Below are positions 6,701-7,093 of a stretch of 7,093 nt of DNA, in pieces. Positions within the stretch are counted from its first letter, which is position 1. The number at the start of each line of letters is the position of its first letter. A model generated the notes under the pieces. That model had not been told where the DNA came from, did not search any database, and worked only from the letters and a program-made list of their open reading frames with translations. The position numbers and the translations under genes were made by a program. The DNA lies in NCBI GenBank assembly GCA_035352715.1, contig DAOPYE010000112.1:1-7093 (forward strand). The letters are read 5' to 3'. Origin of the DNA: DAOPYE01 sp035352715. GTDB lineage: Bacteria; Acidobacteriota; Holophagae; Holophagales; Holophagaceae.

Positions 6701-7093
6701 TGGCTGATATCCCGGCCGTTCAAAAGAATGCCCTGGATATCGGGATCCTGGATCCAGTTTACGCCTACGGTCTCGAGGGGAATCCAGCTTCCGTCTTTGT
6801 GGTGATAGCGGTATTCCGAACGATAGGCGATCCCAGGATTCGCAATGGCATCTCGAAGGGTGGCTCCAGCTTGCGGGAGATCCTGGGGATGGATGTTGTC
6901 CAGTCCGTTTTGTCCGATCAGCTCGTGTGGTTCGTAGCCCAGGATGGCTTTGACGGGGCCCATGGCCGCTTTGTAACAGCCCTTCTCGTCGATGATCAGG
7001 AAGAGATCGTTGGAGTTCTCCAGGAGCAGCTTGGTGCGCTTTTCGCTCTCGCGCAGGGCATTCTCGATGCGCTTGCGTTCTGTGATGTCCTGG
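3730..7093 (-). CDS. Multi-PAS hybrid histidine kinase (PASx5-HisKA-HATPase-REC), 5'-truncated by window edge
   Basis: The minus-strand frame is open to the window's right edge. Counting from the first complete codon (7092-7090), 1120 residues are visible; the Met at 6961-6963 is internal to a PAS domain and is not the start. In order there are the tail of a further PAC segment (1-8, 'DITERKR'), then PAS domains at about 20-133, 147-262, 273-393, 404-521 and 533-649, most ending in a D-I-x-type PAC motif. HisKA follows (665-733; H676 in 'MSHEIRTPMN'), then HATPase (about 779-893; N794 in 'NLLGNALKF', 'DTGPG' at 826-830, 'GTGTGLGLAIS' at 853-863). The receiver (about 919-1035) has D925/D926, phosphoacceptor D969, S999 and K1019. 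A helical tail of about 78 residues closes it and lacks any histidine, so it is not a working Hpt. No membrane segment occurs in the visible part, though one could lie upstream. The ligands of the PAS domains are unknown. Its stop overlaps the next kinase's start, making a two-gene operon. Confidence 0.94.
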   Translation of the reverse strand, partial: QDITERKRIENALRESEKRTKLLLENSNDLFLIIDEKGCYKAAMGPVKAILGYEPHELIGQNGLDNIHPQDLPQAGATLRDAIANPGIAYRSEYRYHHKDGSWIPLETVGVNWIQDPDIQGILLNGRDISQRKAAEASLRLSEMRLEAAQAQAGIGSWEFDPTTQRMIWSKQMCRMHGLDPQAEPPSSRTTIEHVHPDDRAKVLEAFQRTFEQHIPSTCEYRTNPQDGPERIYSASMLTTEDTEGRIQFISGTIQDITLLKRSELAAREQERRWSTLVANLPGVVYRCANDLHWTAEFISANCRELFGIPDEDFLVTRSALLEDIIPPDQRPQIWKTVQRGIANHTLYRLTYRVHTRKDREVWVAEQGQGIYDENGNLQALEGFIFDISELKQVERALRESETKYRSIFDNLLVGIFESTSEGRFLSVNPALAQMFGYATPEEMQNGITDIATQIYAVQGTRDQVVQELTAHGRIDNMEYPCRHRDGHTFWTMLSLHLITNEASGQIHFEGSCIDITERKRTEESLRQSEANYRGIFENALEGIFRSLPEGRFLTVNPTMAHMHGYNSPEEMIHLITDMAHQVYADPQDRVKILRSLAQTGRVDTYEYQARHRDGHLFWVLLNGRVVSNEAGELLYYEGTCLDITEHKRLAEIQAAKAQAEMANRAKSAFLANMSHEIRTPMNAILGFAQLMLRDPLLTELQHQRLQTIDRNGAHLLDLLNDVLEMSKIEAQRTVIKPAPFSLTVMARDLQSMFQTRADAKGLALKFEMPSRIPERVIGDESKIRQIFVNLLGNALKFTMNGFIAFRFSLLPQDDRTWLLQAEVEDTGPGIAESDMGSLFQAFRQTEIGIRHGTGTGLGLAISREFARMMDGDITVRSEVGNGAVFTVRIQLGASDDHAPQEDLPFGRVLRLSANQPPCKILIVDDQDDNRRLLVELLGSLGFELREATNGLEAVQAFEAQAADGVLMDMRMPEMDGVEAARRIRLIDATGRTKIIGLSASVIRETHEPMPGVDFFLGKPFRENDLLETLRIALGLRYDYETPKAPTLALPPMAFEVPDAFIQPLREALDAADLDSILALIEALSQVVPETASRMRQYAGEFNWERISMMLPKTGSKETP
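5146..5883 (-). repeat. Two adjacent, closely related PAS modules (internal duplication) within the hybrid kinase
   Basis: The fourth and fifth PAS domains (5530-5883 and 5146-5496, read on the minus strand) share a distinctive template. Both have 'Y-R-x-IF-[DE]-N', then 'E-GRFL-[ST]-VNP', 'GY-x-[ST]-PEEM', 'ITD-[IM]-A', 'Y-x-[CA]-RHRDGH-x-FW' and 'FEG/YEG-[ST]-C-[IL]-DITE-[RH]-KR'. The other three PAS domains do not share these blocks, so this pair most likely arose by tandem duplication followed by divergence. The residues between the blocks differ enough that ligand or partner specificity may have split. Confidence 0.75.

Overview
This 7.1 kb, GC-rich (about 60% by eye) bacterial window holds one gene-dense chromosomal stretch with two convergent gene groups. 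The mix of an [FeFe]-hydrogenase maturation gene and long multi-PAS hybrid histidine kinases fits an anaerobic or facultative environmental bacterium. Acidobacteriota of the Holophaga/Geothrix type or a deltaproteobacterial lineage are plausible. That placement is inference from gene content and style; no marker gene is present. I see no tRNA, rRNA, CRISPR array, insertion sequence or phage gene.

The left part reads on the plus strand. It starts inside a lytic transglycosylase gene (1-648), cut off just after where its catalytic glutamate should lie. A 236-base gap without a convincing gene (649-884) follows and is unusually rich in inverted repeats. Next come a small protein of the TM1266 'iron-only hydrogenase system regulator' family (885-1154) and, 29 bases later, hydG (1184-2611). 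HydG is the radical-SAM tyrosine lyase that makes the CO/CN-bearing iron synthon for the [FeFe]-hydrogenase H-cluster. hydE, hydF and the hydrogenase structural genes are not in the window.

The right part reads on the minus strand and is a two-gene signalling operon. The upstream gene (3730-7093, running off the right edge) encodes a large hybrid histidine kinase with at least five PAS domains, HisKA, HATPase, a receiver domain and a C-terminal helical extension. Its stop overlaps, in an ATGA, the start of a second kinase (2612-3733) with the reverse order: receiver first, then HisKA and HATPase. Neither has a DNA-binding or enzymatic output domain within the window. The stop codons of hydG and the second kinase abut with no base between them.

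The most interesting unexplained structure is the leader before the TM1266/hydG pair. Several hairpins can form there, and one segment (846-851) can pair either with an upstream partner or with a downstream partner near the Shine-Dalgarno sequence. That arrangement resembles a cis-regulatory RNA, but I could not match it to a known riboswitch class, and conservation has not been tested.
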